DNA of 48,422 bases. It comes from an uncultured Clostridia bacterium (lineage in GTDB: Bacteria; Bacillota; Clostridia; Oscillospirales; Ruminococcaceae). Below the pieces are notes generated by a model. The model saw only the letters and a program-made list of their open reading frames with translations. It was not told where the DNA came from and ran no database searches. The stretch is taken from NCBI GenBank assembly GCA_937891895.1, contig CALATN010000216.1, forward strand, positions 1 to 48,422, read 5' to 3'. Below are positions 15,268 to 22,325 of the stretch, piece by piece (the stretch's first letter is position 1; each line of letters starts with the position of its first letter). The position numbers and the translations under genes are program-made.

Positions 15268-15739
15268 TGCTTTCCTCCATCCAAAATAAATAAGTTATCT
15301 CCTCATAGCCATTTTCGATTTTCCTGAACAATTTCTGATTAGTTGTTTTCATTGATAAATCACCATATTCAGGCTTATATGAACCTACCTTGATATAGTC
15401 AAAACAATACATCCATTCTTCTATACTGCAATCTCTTCCACAATATAAACAAGTACGAAAACCAAGACTATGTATGTGTTCACATATTTTCTTGAAATCC
15501 TTATGTTCATCAGAAGTATTTTTACCCTCACCAAGAAAGCATACACATGTTATTCGTTCTGAATATGCCATAAGAATGTCTTCGTACACATCAGAAAGAA
15601 GTATGTCTGTAGTTTCTCTTAATTCAGGCGAAAAACAACCCGCACAATTATTCTGACATTCAGCAATATGATAATTCAAACATACTTCATACGGTACTTC
15701 CAAGTTATTTGTTACATTGTAATCATAAAATTTCAACAT
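15242..15739 (-). CDS. NrdG-like radical SAM protein
   Basis: 165 aa. Residues 29-36 read CQNNCAGC, the C-x3-C-x2-C cluster-binding motif of radical SAM enzymes, followed by FSPEL as in anaerobic ribonucleotide-reductase activases (NrdG). Downstream are VCFLGEGKNT in the place of the GGE-type SAM loop, and LGFRTCLYCG. Size and order match NrdG rather than the larger viperin-like enzymes. No nrdD reductase gene is in the window, so either the partner is elsewhere or this is a repurposed activase. It has its own perfect promoter (15773-15801), overlaps the exonuclease gene, and lies 74 bases after the retron reverse transcriptase. Confidence 0.8.
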   Translation of the reverse strand: MLKFYDYNVTNNLEVPYEVCLNYHIAECQNNCAGCFSPELRETTDILLSDVYEDILMAYSERITCVCFLGEGKNTSDEHKDFKKICEHIHSLGFRTCLYCGRDCSIEEWMYCFDYIKVGSYKPEYGDLSMKTTNQKLFRKIENGYEEITYLFWMEESNEHNNLSQ

Positions 15740-15772
15740 AAAACGAAAGCACCTTCAATACATATTTTCTTA

Positions 15773-15801
15773 ATTATACTTCCGTTGCGACATGGTGTCA
15801 A
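15773..15801 (-). promoter_or_regulatory. Perfect consensus promoter of the radical SAM/exonuclease pair
   Basis: TTGACA (15801-15796), 17 bases, TATAAT (15778-15773) on the minus strand, between the reverse transcriptase stop and the radical SAM start. It argues that the pair can be expressed without the retron. Confidence 0.8.
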
Positions 15802-15813
15802 CAATTACCGCTA

Positions 15814-16773
15814 TCAATATTTCATTCTCGCCGCACGGACTCTCTTACGTTTTTCAGCAATCTTTTTCTTCAGCAAGGCATGGACAATATCATAATACTC
15901 CCGCATTTTCTTATCGTCAGGATTTATCTGCAAGGCAAAGGAAATCCTGCCCTGCAGAGATGTAAGATACTCAATCTGCGTGGTATGTATGTCCATTTTA
16001 CGCATACAGCTAAGCACGGTATATTTGCTCAGATAATGTACTTTCTGACGGATTTTTCTTCGTTCATCCGAAGAAAGCTGCGGCTTTTCATTTACAACAA
16101 TTCCTGTAACCTTCTGCTGCTGTGAAGCTGATATGCAGGCTGTCTTTTTGTGATTAAGTTCAAAACCCTGCTTCAACAGAAGGTGCTCAACAAAACGAAT
16201 AATCTCCTTTTCGTCAAAGCTTCCCGAAAAGGTCATATCGTCGCAGTATCTCGTGTACGCAACATTCCTCGCCTTGCAGAAATCACCGACACGGTTATCG
16301 AAATAGGTCATAACAAGGTTTGCAATATGCGGTGATGTTGGTGCACCTTGGGGAAGTACACCTTCAAGGGTGCAGATATTGGCAAGCAAGGACGTTGCCG
16401 CTGACTCAAAACCGAGATTGCTGAACACGGAACAAACCATATCGCAGTCAATGCTGTCGAAAAAGCCTTTTATGTCAAGCTTCAGCACCTTTTCCTTGCT
16501 GATATGGGGCAAGGCATTGTCAATCAGTTTTGCCTCGGGAAGATAAGCCTTTGCGTACTCCGAAACAGGCAGACCGTACAACAGCTTGTCAAGGATAACA
16601 CGCTGGATATGCTTCAGATAATTGGACGGCACATTCAGTTTACGGACTCCATCACTTTTCTTCGGTATTGACGTAAGGTGGTAATGCTTCGCCTGATTGT
16701 TACTGAACTGGTACAAATCCCTGACGCTTATTCCGAGGATTTCCGAAACTCTGATAACATCGCTGTTTACCAT
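15814..16773 (-). CDS. Retron reverse transcriptase
   Basis: 319 aa from the ATG at 16773 (GGGAGG 6 bases upstream). Retron hallmarks are in order: NVPSNYLKHIQRVILDKLL at 47-65, the NAxxH motif as NALPH at 86-90, LDIKGFF at 99-105, PQGAPTSP at 141-148, the catalytic YCDD at 176-179 (most retrons have YADD), and VTGIVVN at 222-228 near the thumb. A basic tail (KKKIAEKRKRVRAARMK) ends the protein. It copies the msd part of the adjacent RNA into msDNA primed from the branching G. A longer in-frame start at 16815 would lie inside the RNA gene and is rejected. No known effector is fused to it. Confidence 0.93.
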   Translation of the reverse strand: MVNSDVIRVSEILGISVRDLYQFSNNQAKHYHLTSIPKKSDGVRKLNVPSNYLKHIQRVILDKLLYGLPVSEYAKAYLPEAKLIDNALPHISKEKVLKLDIKGFFDSIDCDMVCSVFSNLGFESAATSLLANICTLEGVLPQGAPTSPHIANLVMTYFDNRVGDFCKARNVAYTRYCDDMTFSGSFDEKEIIRFVEHLLLKQGFELNHKKTACISASQQQKVTGIVVNEKPQLSSDERRKIRQKVHYLSKYTVLSCMRKMDIHTTQIEYLTSLQGRISFALQINPDDKKMREYYDIVHALLKKKIAEKRKRVRAARMKY

Positions 16774-16788
16774 AATTACCTCCCATAA

Positions 16789-16952
16789 CCCCGTGCGGCA
16801 ACACAAAACATTCAAATGATTGAGAGCTGAATATTTATTAACGAAGTTAATCGCTATTCAGCGACGATCTTTTGATATAACCTTGTAATTACCTTAACTT
16901 CCGCAGCGACTCGCTGCAGTCATGCATCGCATTTCGCTGTCACCGCACGGGG
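16789..16952 (-). ncRNA. Retron msr-msd RNA
   Basis: The a1/a2 pair is perfect: CCCCGTGCGG at 16952-16943 and CCGCACGGGG at 16798-16789, ending 15 bases before the reverse transcriptase ATG. Inside, GCAGCG-AGT-CGCTGC forms an msr-type hairpin near 16905-16920. A longer two-part hairpin lies at 16826-16862: outer stem GCTGAATA/TATTCAGC, inner stem ATTAA/TTAAT with loop CTTCG. It is the likely msd stem. The exact branching G and the msr/msd boundary cannot be fixed by eye. A consensus promoter lies 40 bases upstream of a1. Confidence 0.85.
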
Positions 16953-16991
16953 ATTGGTTTCTGTTTGGGTGTATTGTCATTTTCTGCTTTA

Positions 16992-17020
16992 AGTATACGA
17001 TTGGAAATTATTCTTGTCAA
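16992..17020 (-). promoter_or_regulatory. Retron promoter
   Basis: TTGACA (17020-17015), 17 bases, TATACT (16997-16992) on the minus strand. Transcription should start near 16985, about 33 bases before a1, and drive the RNA and the reverse transcriptase together. Confidence 0.8.
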
Positions 17021-17191
17021 GATATTACAGGGTAATTTTGCGTACACCTAAACCCTGAATTTTATATAAGGATTCGTAACAAGGACAATTACTGTCATTC
17101 ATAATATGCTATTATTACAGCAGGAGAAGGGTATTCTGCATTTTGTTTATTAAATACCTTTTTCTGAACTATCAATATCTGGGGTGTTAAA

Positions 17192-17770
17192 ATGAAAGAT
17201 GACTGCATAACAAATATAATTCACTCATTTATAATGGCAGTTTTGCTGATATGTGCAACAATATGGATATATGCAAACGTTAAATTTGATGATTATCGTA
17301 TTTGGATATCAACCGTATTATTTACAAGTGTATATGCAACTTTTCATATTGTCAGATTTGTTACAAATCTTCATAAATACATAGTAACAGCAGAAGAATC
17401 TGAAATGGCAATTACACATACAGGTTGGGTGATTAGCTACTGCGGCAAAAGTTATACCATTTCAGATTTTCCGGGTGAAGTGCTTGGTGTCCGTGGCTTT
17501 TTCAGGGGTAATTACAGAGTTGAAAAGCCTTTGAATTATATGGGCAAATGCAGATTAATGATAGTTGACCGTCATCCCGAAACAGGCAGAAAAATCAGTT
17601 TCACACGAAAAAATGTAGTATACTACATCGATGAAACCGGAGAGCATCACATTGTAAACGGTGCAGAAAAAGATGTTGACACACTTAATCTCGGTAAAAT
17701 CAGAGCTGAATATGAGTTATATATTAACGGTCAGGATTTTTATGACGCTTATCCTGATGCGGATACATAA
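17192..17770 (+). CDS. Two-helix membrane protein of unknown function
   Basis: 192 aa. Two hydrophobic helices lie at about 10-29 (SFIMAVLLICATIWIYA follows IIH) and 39-58 (WISTVLFTSVYATFHIV), followed by a soluble domain of about 130 residues rich in short strands (GWVISYCGKSYTISDFPGEV, RLMIVDRHPETGRKISFTRK). The soluble part resembles a PH-like or beta-barrel fold. GGGGTG 7 bases before the ATG is a modest ribosome site. The gene is divergent from the retron. Two-helix proteins are effectors of some retrons (the Ec48 type), but there they lie in the retron operon, so the link is weak. Confidence 0.7.
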   Translation: MKDDCITNIIHSFIMAVLLICATIWIYANVKFDDYRIWISTVLFTSVYATFHIVRFVTNLHKYIVTAEESEMAITHTGWVISYCGKSYTISDFPGEVLGVRGFFRGNYRVEKPLNYMGKCRLMIVDRHPETGRKISFTRKNVVYYIDETGEHHIVNGAEKDVDTLNLGKIRAEYELYINGQDFYDAYPDADT

Positions 17771-17832
17771 ATATTTTTTGATGTTGTGGTTTTACAATTA
17801 ACCTGATATTGGAATTATATATGAAATAGAAA

Positions 17833-17880
17833 CACCAGCCTTGATAACAGGATTTCCCCTGCTATCAAGGCTGGTGCATT
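17833..17880 (+). terminator. Long terminator hairpin after the 192-aa gene
   Basis: CACCAGCCTTGATA pairs perfectly with TATCAAGGCTGGTG (14 bp), with CAG/CTG extending inside, followed by CATTTTATT. From here to 18112 I find no gene, only the tandem repeat at 18004-18025. Confidence 0.85.
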
Positions 17881-18003
17881 TTATTATATCAACCGCTTTG
17901 CCCAACATCTCTAACAGAAACCAGCGACACGCGGTTTTGGAGAAGTTTCCCCACACCACCTGCAAATGGCTTGTTTGCGTTAGTTTTTCATTTGGAAATA
18001 GTA

Positions 18004-18025
18004 AAAATACGACGAAAATACGACG
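18004..18025. repeat. 11-bp perfect tandem repeat
   Basis: AAAATACGACG occurs twice back to back in non-coding DNA. It could be a protein-binding or recombination-arm site; nothing else supports a function. Confidence 0.6.
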
Positions 18026-18112
18026 CTTTATATTTATAACAAATCTATCTTTATTGCCTACATCACCCCTAAGTTTATATGATGCTAATATAAATTAACA
18101 TAAACACCGTAA

Positions 18113-18826
18113 TCATCTTGATAGTTTCTCAAAAAGCAAATTCAAGTTTTCCTCTCCAACTAAATATTTCAATACACTTTTACGTCTAAAAAAACTGTTA
18201 TCTATCAAATCGGGATAAGTGCAAATTATTAGCCGATTATATATTTTGATTATTCTCATAAAACTAGTAAAGTAGTTATTCATATTCTTTATTCTTTTTT
18301 CATTAGCAATACATTCTTTAAAAACATATACTAAGTCATCATTCAATATGGTTGATCCATGGATATATCCACATGAATCTGAATATGCTGATTTAATAAG
18401 TTTATACTCTGCTTCTGATAAAGATGTTTTCGTTTTAAATTCTTCAAACACTCGATTTGTTATGTAATTCTTCTCTACATCCGTACTAACTATCCATCTT
18501 GTATAGTTTTCAATGATGGATCGTTCATTTACATACATATATCTATGTTCATTTTTTATTATACTAACAATATAATTATAGTAATCCGAAATTAGAACTT
18601 TAATTTTATAATTGCGTTCTATTTCGTACACATTTTTTAAAAAGACAATTTGTTTTGATATAAAGCTAAAGAAATTGAGTTCATTTTCAGACAATTGATG
18701 ATTTCCTACTTGTTTTGAATATTCATACAGTTCATTAGAAAAGCTCGAAATAGATTTTTTTATTTCATTGATTTGAGAAATTATTAGTTCATCTCTCAAG
18801 TTAATCAATCCACCCATCAAAAGCAT
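18113..18826 (-). CDS. All-helical protein, third gene of the ParA operon
   Basis: 237 aa, predicted almost entirely helical and rich in Lys, Ile, Asn and Tyr. Residues 145-160 contain SDSCGYIHGS, an S-x-x-x-x-H-G pattern seen in several HEPN-like helical families, but the second HEPN Arg is not evident, so this is only a hint. It overlaps the preceding 114-aa gene by 26 bases. The first ATG (18826) has a weak ribosome site; a TTG start a few codons later, behind GGGTGGAT, is also plausible. It could be the effector of the ParA unit. Confidence 0.65.
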   Translation of the reverse strand: MLLMGGLINLRDELIISQINEIKKSISSFSNELYEYSKQVGNHQLSENELNFFSFISKQIVFLKNVYEIERNYKIKVLISDYYNYIVSIIKNEHRYMYVNERSIIENYTRWIVSTDVEKNYITNRVFEEFKTKTSLSEAEYKLIKSAYSDSCGYIHGSTILNDDLVYVFKECIANEKRIKNMNNYFTSFMRIIKIYNRLIICTYPDLIDNSFFRRKSVLKYLVGEENLNLLFEKLSR

Positions 18827-19145
18827 TCTTTTTCTTTAAATTATCTTCATCTTGTAACTGTTCAATTTTGTCGCAAATGTATTTGTAAAGTTTCTTTTGA
18901 AATAGTGAGGTACTTTCTATTCCTTCAATGTATCGGCATGTTTTTGCCACAATTAATGTACGCGATTTAATAACATAGCTTTTATATTCTAAAGATAAAA
19001 CATCTTTTAAAAAATCAATTATCTCAGAATTATGAGAAAACACTTCTTTTGAATATAGTAATTCCGTTACAATCCCTAGGATTTTATATTTAGGAATACT
19101 TTTTATCTTTAGCTCATTCCGATATAACAACAAATTATTGAACAT
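18801..19145 (-). CDS. 114-aa helical partner of ParA
   Basis: The start at 19145 is chosen because AGGAGG lies 9 bases before it, inside the end of parA; the gap to the parA stop is 4 bases. The protein is helical and basic (YRNELKIKSIPKYKILGIV, KSRTLIVAKTCRYIEGI) with an acidic C-terminus. It could be the DNA-binding or adaptor partner that ParA-type ATPases usually need, but it does not look like a canonical ParB. Confidence 0.65.
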   Translation of the reverse strand: MFNNLLLYRNELKIKSIPKYKILGIVTELLYSKEVFSHNSEIIDFLKDVLSLEYKSYVIKSRTLIVAKTCRYIEGIESTSLFQKKLYKYICDKIEQLQDEDNLKKKNAFDGWID

Positions 19146-19149
19146 AACA

Positions 19150-20007
19150 TCAAACCTCCTCAGTTTCTGCTGTGGACAACTTCTGCAAAAATTCAACGCA
19201 TATTGCTTCTATATCTTCTCTTGATTTCTGATATTTTGTAGGAATTGTTCCTGATATACCAACCTGGATATTTTTGGTTGTTGTCATTACAGAAGAAAAA
19301 ATATCCAAATCATTAACAACCTCTTTGCTCTCAAAATTCTCTTTTATTCGTTGCTGTTTAGGAGTAATAGTATTGTCTATCATAGTATAAACTAAACCAA
19401 GACATTTTAAAGGAATACGTTCTTCTTTGATTAAACTAATAACCGCTTTCTGTAAAGAATCAATGCCTACAATTGAATATCTGTCAATTCGATTAGGAAT
19501 CAAATAGTAATCAGATGCCATAAGAGCACTGTCTGTATAAATTGTAAGTGTCGGAGGACAATCTATTAGTATGTAGTCGTATTTCTTTCTTAAATTATTA
19601 TCATCAATAAAATTTTTAATTCTTTTTACAAAACCACTATTTATTGATTTGTTTACAAGTACAAGATTTAAATCTCCACAAAGTATGTCAAGATTATCTT
19701 TTAAATTAATGATTATTTCAGATGCTTCAGGCGTTGTATAAGACTGACTCATATCAACTTGTGGTTTAAAAAGTCTATATATTGTTCTAGATTTTTTGTG
19801 AATTTCTTTTGTATAATAGTTTTCTTCGTCATTAGATTCTTCTTTTTTATAATAATCTAGCATTGCCTGAGTAGCATTGAATTGTGGGTCTGCATCAACT
19901 AACAAAATTGATTTCCCTTGTTCAGATAATAAATCAGCAATACCAATACATAAAGTAGTTTTTCCTACTCCACCTTTCATATTAATTACTGAAATTACCT
20001 TTCCCAT
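19150..20007 (-). CDS. ParA/MinD-family ATPase (plasmid-partition type)
   Basis: 285 aa from ATG 20007; a GTG four codons upstream directly abuts AAGGAG and is too close to be used. The deviant Walker A is complete near residues 9-16 (NMKGGVGKTT), with LLVDADPQFNAT as the A' motif and YILIDCPPTLTIYT as Walker B. Such ATPases form dynamic dimers on DNA and position plasmids, chromosomes or protein cargo. It heads a three-gene operon whose two partners are not standard ParB. Promoter and paired 12-bp direct repeats lie upstream. The unit may be a leftover of an integrated plasmid or an independent system. Confidence 0.92.
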   Translation of the reverse strand: MGKVISVINMKGGVGKTTLCIGIADLLSEQGKSILLVDADPQFNATQAMLDYYKKEESNDEENYYTKEIHKKSRTIYRLFKPQVDMSQSYTTPEASEIIINLKDNLDILCGDLNLVLVNKSINSGFVKRIKNFIDDNNLRKKYDYILIDCPPTLTIYTDSALMASDYYLIPNRIDRYSIVGIDSLQKAVISLIKEERIPLKCLGLVYTMIDNTITPKQQRIKENFESKEVVNDLDIFSSVMTTTKNIQVGISGTIPTKYQKSREDIEAICVEFLQKLSTAETEEV

Positions 20008-20035
20008 ATTATAACACACTCCTTACAAATTCAGA

Positions 20036-20091
20036 GTCGAACTATGCCAATATAATTTTTTTATTATAACACATTATGTCAAACTATGCAA
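20036..20091 (-). promoter_or_regulatory. ParA operon promoter with paired 12-bp operators
   Basis: Minus-strand TTGCAT (20091-20086), 17 bases, TATAAT (20068-20063). The direct repeat GTC(A/G)AACTATGC occurs at 20078-20089, overlapping the -35 box, and at 20036-20047, downstream of the start point. The copies are 42 bp apart (four helical turns). This arrangement fits autorepression and partition-site-like binding. Confidence 0.6.
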
Positions 20092-20147
20092 TGGATTCAT
20101 TTCAAGTTAGTAATTATAAACAAAAAAACTTATAATCATCATGCTTT

Positions 20148-20330
20148 TTACATAGATATTGTCAAAATAATATGGCCTATTCTTTTTACACCATCCACTA
20201 CTAACTCATTTTCCATACAAAAACACCTCATCTTTTCTGACATTCCCATATTAGTCCAATTATCAGGAAATCCATTCAATCTCTCACACTCTATAGGGGT
20301 AAGAACTCGAAGTCATCCGGTTTTTATATC
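20148..20330 (-). pseudogene. C-terminal remnant of a DNA cytosine-5 methyltransferase
   Basis: The minus strand encodes RVLTPIECERLNGFPDNWTN, then MGMSEKMRCF, and after a one-base frameshift MENELVVDGVKRIGHIIL. This is the end of a 5-methylcytosine methyltransferase: motif IX/X region with TPxECxRLxGFPD and GNAxxVxVVxRIG. There is also an in-frame TGA upstream (DIKTG*LRVL). The catalytic and target-recognition parts are gone. It lies next to vsr-like and Sau3AI-like fragments. Confidence 0.75.
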
Positions 20331-20733
20331 AGTTAATACATGAGATATACTGCTGACTTATGGTGCTTATAAGCTCAATTATTACATTTAAGCATTCATC
20401 GGTATTTTTCAGCACTTGTTTCTCCCAAAAGTGTATAGGAATCCAGCCCAATTCTTTGAGCTGAGCATCAACACGCTTATCTCTTGCCATATTTTCTTCT
20501 ATTTTCTCTATCCAATATTCTCTATTGTGATTTAGCTTGGCTTTTCGTTCTTCCCAATTCTCACCATGCCAAAACTCACCGTCAACAAGAACTGCAGTAC
20601 GAAAACGAAGAATAGCGATATCGGGAAAGCCGGGGATCTTTTTATACTTTATTCTATATCTATATCCCTCATGCCATAACCTCTTTGCAAGGATGGTTTC
20701 GGCTTTTACGTTTTTAAGACGAACTTCTGAAAT
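20329..20733 (-). pseudogene. vsr: Vsr-like mismatch endonuclease lacking a start
   Basis: An open frame of about 134 codons reads KNVKAETILAKRLWHEGYRY, PGFPDIAILRFRTAVLVDGE, FWHGENWEERK and IPIHFWEKQVLKN, i.e. the whole Vsr fold with the PD, FWHG and metal-binding residues. The first 10-20 residues are missing: two TGA codons stand just before the conserved KNxKAE segment and no ATG, GTG or TTG is available (an ATT at 20733 is the only option). The body is otherwise intact, so loss may be recent. Confidence 0.75.
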
Positions 20734-20758
20734 TCATCAGTATATGCGATTTTACCCG

Positions 20759-21265
20759 TTACCCCAAGCATTTTAGCAAGCAATACTTCATTAAGATTCT
20801 TTGCAGTGCTTTCAACAAAAAATGCTTTTTCAATTGAGCTTGCGATTTTCCAAAATAAGGACGAAGTTTATCAACGATAATATCTTCGAAGGAACGGGTG
20901 CGCAGCTGCTTAGGATTCTTTATCACTCGCTCATTCTCTGCATTACCAAATATGTATTTGTTGAGTATCTGCGTCATATATGACGATTTAAGAGAATACG
21001 CCCTCTGCTTTGCCATAATATCAGAAAACGGCTGCTGACGCACACTTGATGAATTAGCACCTTTGGTACAAGCTGCAAGATAAAGTGTATCACCCTCGGA
21101 GATAAGATGTGCTTCTCCACGGCGCACTTTATCCATTATAATGCTCCAGTCATGCTCTATTATCATAAGATCTTCCTCGGGAAAGCTGAAAAGGATAGCC
21201 TTGCATTTGCCTGAAATACGTGATTTTACATATATAACTTTAAATTTCCACTCTTTTGCGGCAAA
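20759..21265 (-). pseudogene. C-terminal half of a Sau3AI-type restriction endonuclease
   Basis: The open frame begins after a TGA at 21268 without a start codon and encodes KEWKFKVIYVKSRISGK, IIEHDWSIIMDKVRRGEAH, LISEGDTLYLAACTKGA, KQRAYSLKSSYMTQILN. This is the C-terminal DNA-binding MutH-like domain of Sau3AI-family enzymes (GATC). The catalytic N-terminal domain is missing, so it cannot cut on its own. A 135-aa part from an internal ATG at 21166 is still open. Its 5' end is part of a sequence repeated at 36.4 kb. Confidence 0.75.
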
Positions 21266-21383
21266 TCAATTATACCACAGAATATATATCTTTTCAACCG
21301 GATATCTTCTGCTTTCAGCACCTATTCTATCTGTTAATTAAAACTTTTCGCTCAAAGATTGTACTGATATATTCTCAAATAAG
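21197..21383. repeat. Direct repeat, copy A (about 187 bp)
   Basis: Covers the 5' end of the Sau3AI fragment, the intergenic gap and the last 45 bases of lysR. A nearly identical stretch stands at 36386-36569 in the same orientation, with few mismatches and a short deletion. Confidence 0.9.
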
Positions 21384-22216
21384 TTTACCGCATATTCCGA
21401 AAACGGTGTGTCAAGATAAACATAGTTGAATTCACGGAAAACGTTCCAACCCTTGATGCAAAATTCAGCAAGAGCATCATTATTCTCACCTACTGCACGA
21501 TAGGCGAATGTGATACAGTTGTTGTTTTCCAACAGCTTTGTAATAAGCCCGAAATTGCTGATGGTTGTAATTCTGTCAAACTCCGCAAAAGAGTGATTAT
21601 ATTCTGTAAGAAGCTGACCGAGAATATCTCTTGTGCCACTGCCTTCTTCACGAAGAATAAGATTTTCTCTCCATATCTTATCAATCGGAACAGTTTTGTT
21701 TGCAAAAGGGTGATTTTTTCCACAGAGTCCCACAAACGGTTCTTTTCTGTAAAGTTTTGAGGAATATCTGCTTTTGTCGAAATAACCTTCTATAAGTGCA
21801 AAATCAAGCTTTCCTGCAGATAATTCCGATAACAATGTTTCGGTGTTTTCCACATTGACGGAAATGCTGTTTTTCGGCACTGAAAGAAAAGCAGAAATAT
21901 GTTTGTCGATAACATACTCGCCGATAGTTTTTGTTGCACCGATTGAAAGGCTTACATTATCACTGTGTTCAAGTTCGGCTTTCAGCTTTTTCTCCTGATA
22001 CAGAACATTTTCGGCATACTTTTGCAGAAGTTCAGCCTCCTTTGTCATAGTCAGTGTTCTGCGGTCGTAACTGAACAGCTTACAGCCGTACTGCTCCTCA
22101 AGAAAGTGGATATGCTGTGTAACGGCAGGCTGTGTCATATTTAAAAGCTCCGCAGTTTTACGGTAGTTCATAACCCTGCACAACGTTAAAAATGTTTCTA
22201 TTCTTGTATCAATCAT
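21338..22216 (-). CDS. LysR-family transcriptional regulator
   Basis: 292 aa. The winged HTH fills residues 1-60 (RIETFLTLCRVMNYRKTAEL, MTQPAVTQHIHFLEEQYGCK), and the C-terminal two-lobed effector domain begins near 90 (SLSIGATKTIGEY). It is divergently transcribed from the YeiH-family transporter gene and a T-N11-A box (ATAAG-TTTTT-CTTAT) lies between them, so it probably activates that gene in response to a small ligand. CysB/CysL-like regulators pair with this transporter in other bacteria. Confidence 0.92.
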   Translation of the reverse strand: MIDTRIETFLTLCRVMNYRKTAELLNMTQPAVTQHIHFLEEQYGCKLFSYDRRTLTMTKEAELLQKYAENVLYQEKKLKAELEHSDNVSLSIGATKTIGEYVIDKHISAFLSVPKNSISVNVENTETLLSELSAGKLDFALIEGYFDKSRYSSKLYRKEPFVGLCGKNHPFANKTVPIDKIWRENLILREEGSGTRDILGQLLTEYNHSFAEFDRITTISNFGLITKLLENNNCITFAYRAVGENNDALAEFCIKGWNVFREFNYVYLDTPFSEYAVNLFENISVQSLSEKF

Positions 22217-22229
22217 AGACTTTCCCTCG

Positions 22230-22294
22230 ATAAGTTTTTCTTATTGCTTGATATTAAACAATAATTTGATTTTATCATATTTCTATGGTAAAAT
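22230..22294 (+). promoter_or_regulatory. LysR box and promoter of the transporter gene
   Basis: ATAAG-TTTTT-CTTAT at 22230-22244 is a T-N11-A palindrome. TTGATT (22266-22271), 17 bases and TAAAAT (22289-22294) form the promoter. The box lies about 22 bases upstream of the -35, the usual place for LysR activation. Confidence 0.7.
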
Positions 22295-22325
22295 CAATAC
22301 ACAAGGAAAATTTAAGGAGAATGTT

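Noticed and set aside
16774..16815. 14-codon N-terminal extension of the reverse transcriptase
   Set aside because: It would be read from the a2 arm of the retron RNA and lacks a ribosome site; GGGAGG precedes the ATG at 16773.
17192..17770. Calling the two-helix protein the retron effector
   Set aside because: It is on the opposite strand with its own leader; only the topology matches, so it is listed as a hypothesis and not in the annotation.
17841..18098. 85-codon plus-strand frame after the two-helix protein gene
   Set aside because: It starts inside a terminator hairpin, has no ribosome site and shows no protein-like pattern.
20086..20343. 85-codon plus-strand frame upstream of parA
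   Set aside because: The opposite strand carries recognisable methyltransferase sequence, so this is an antisense shadow.
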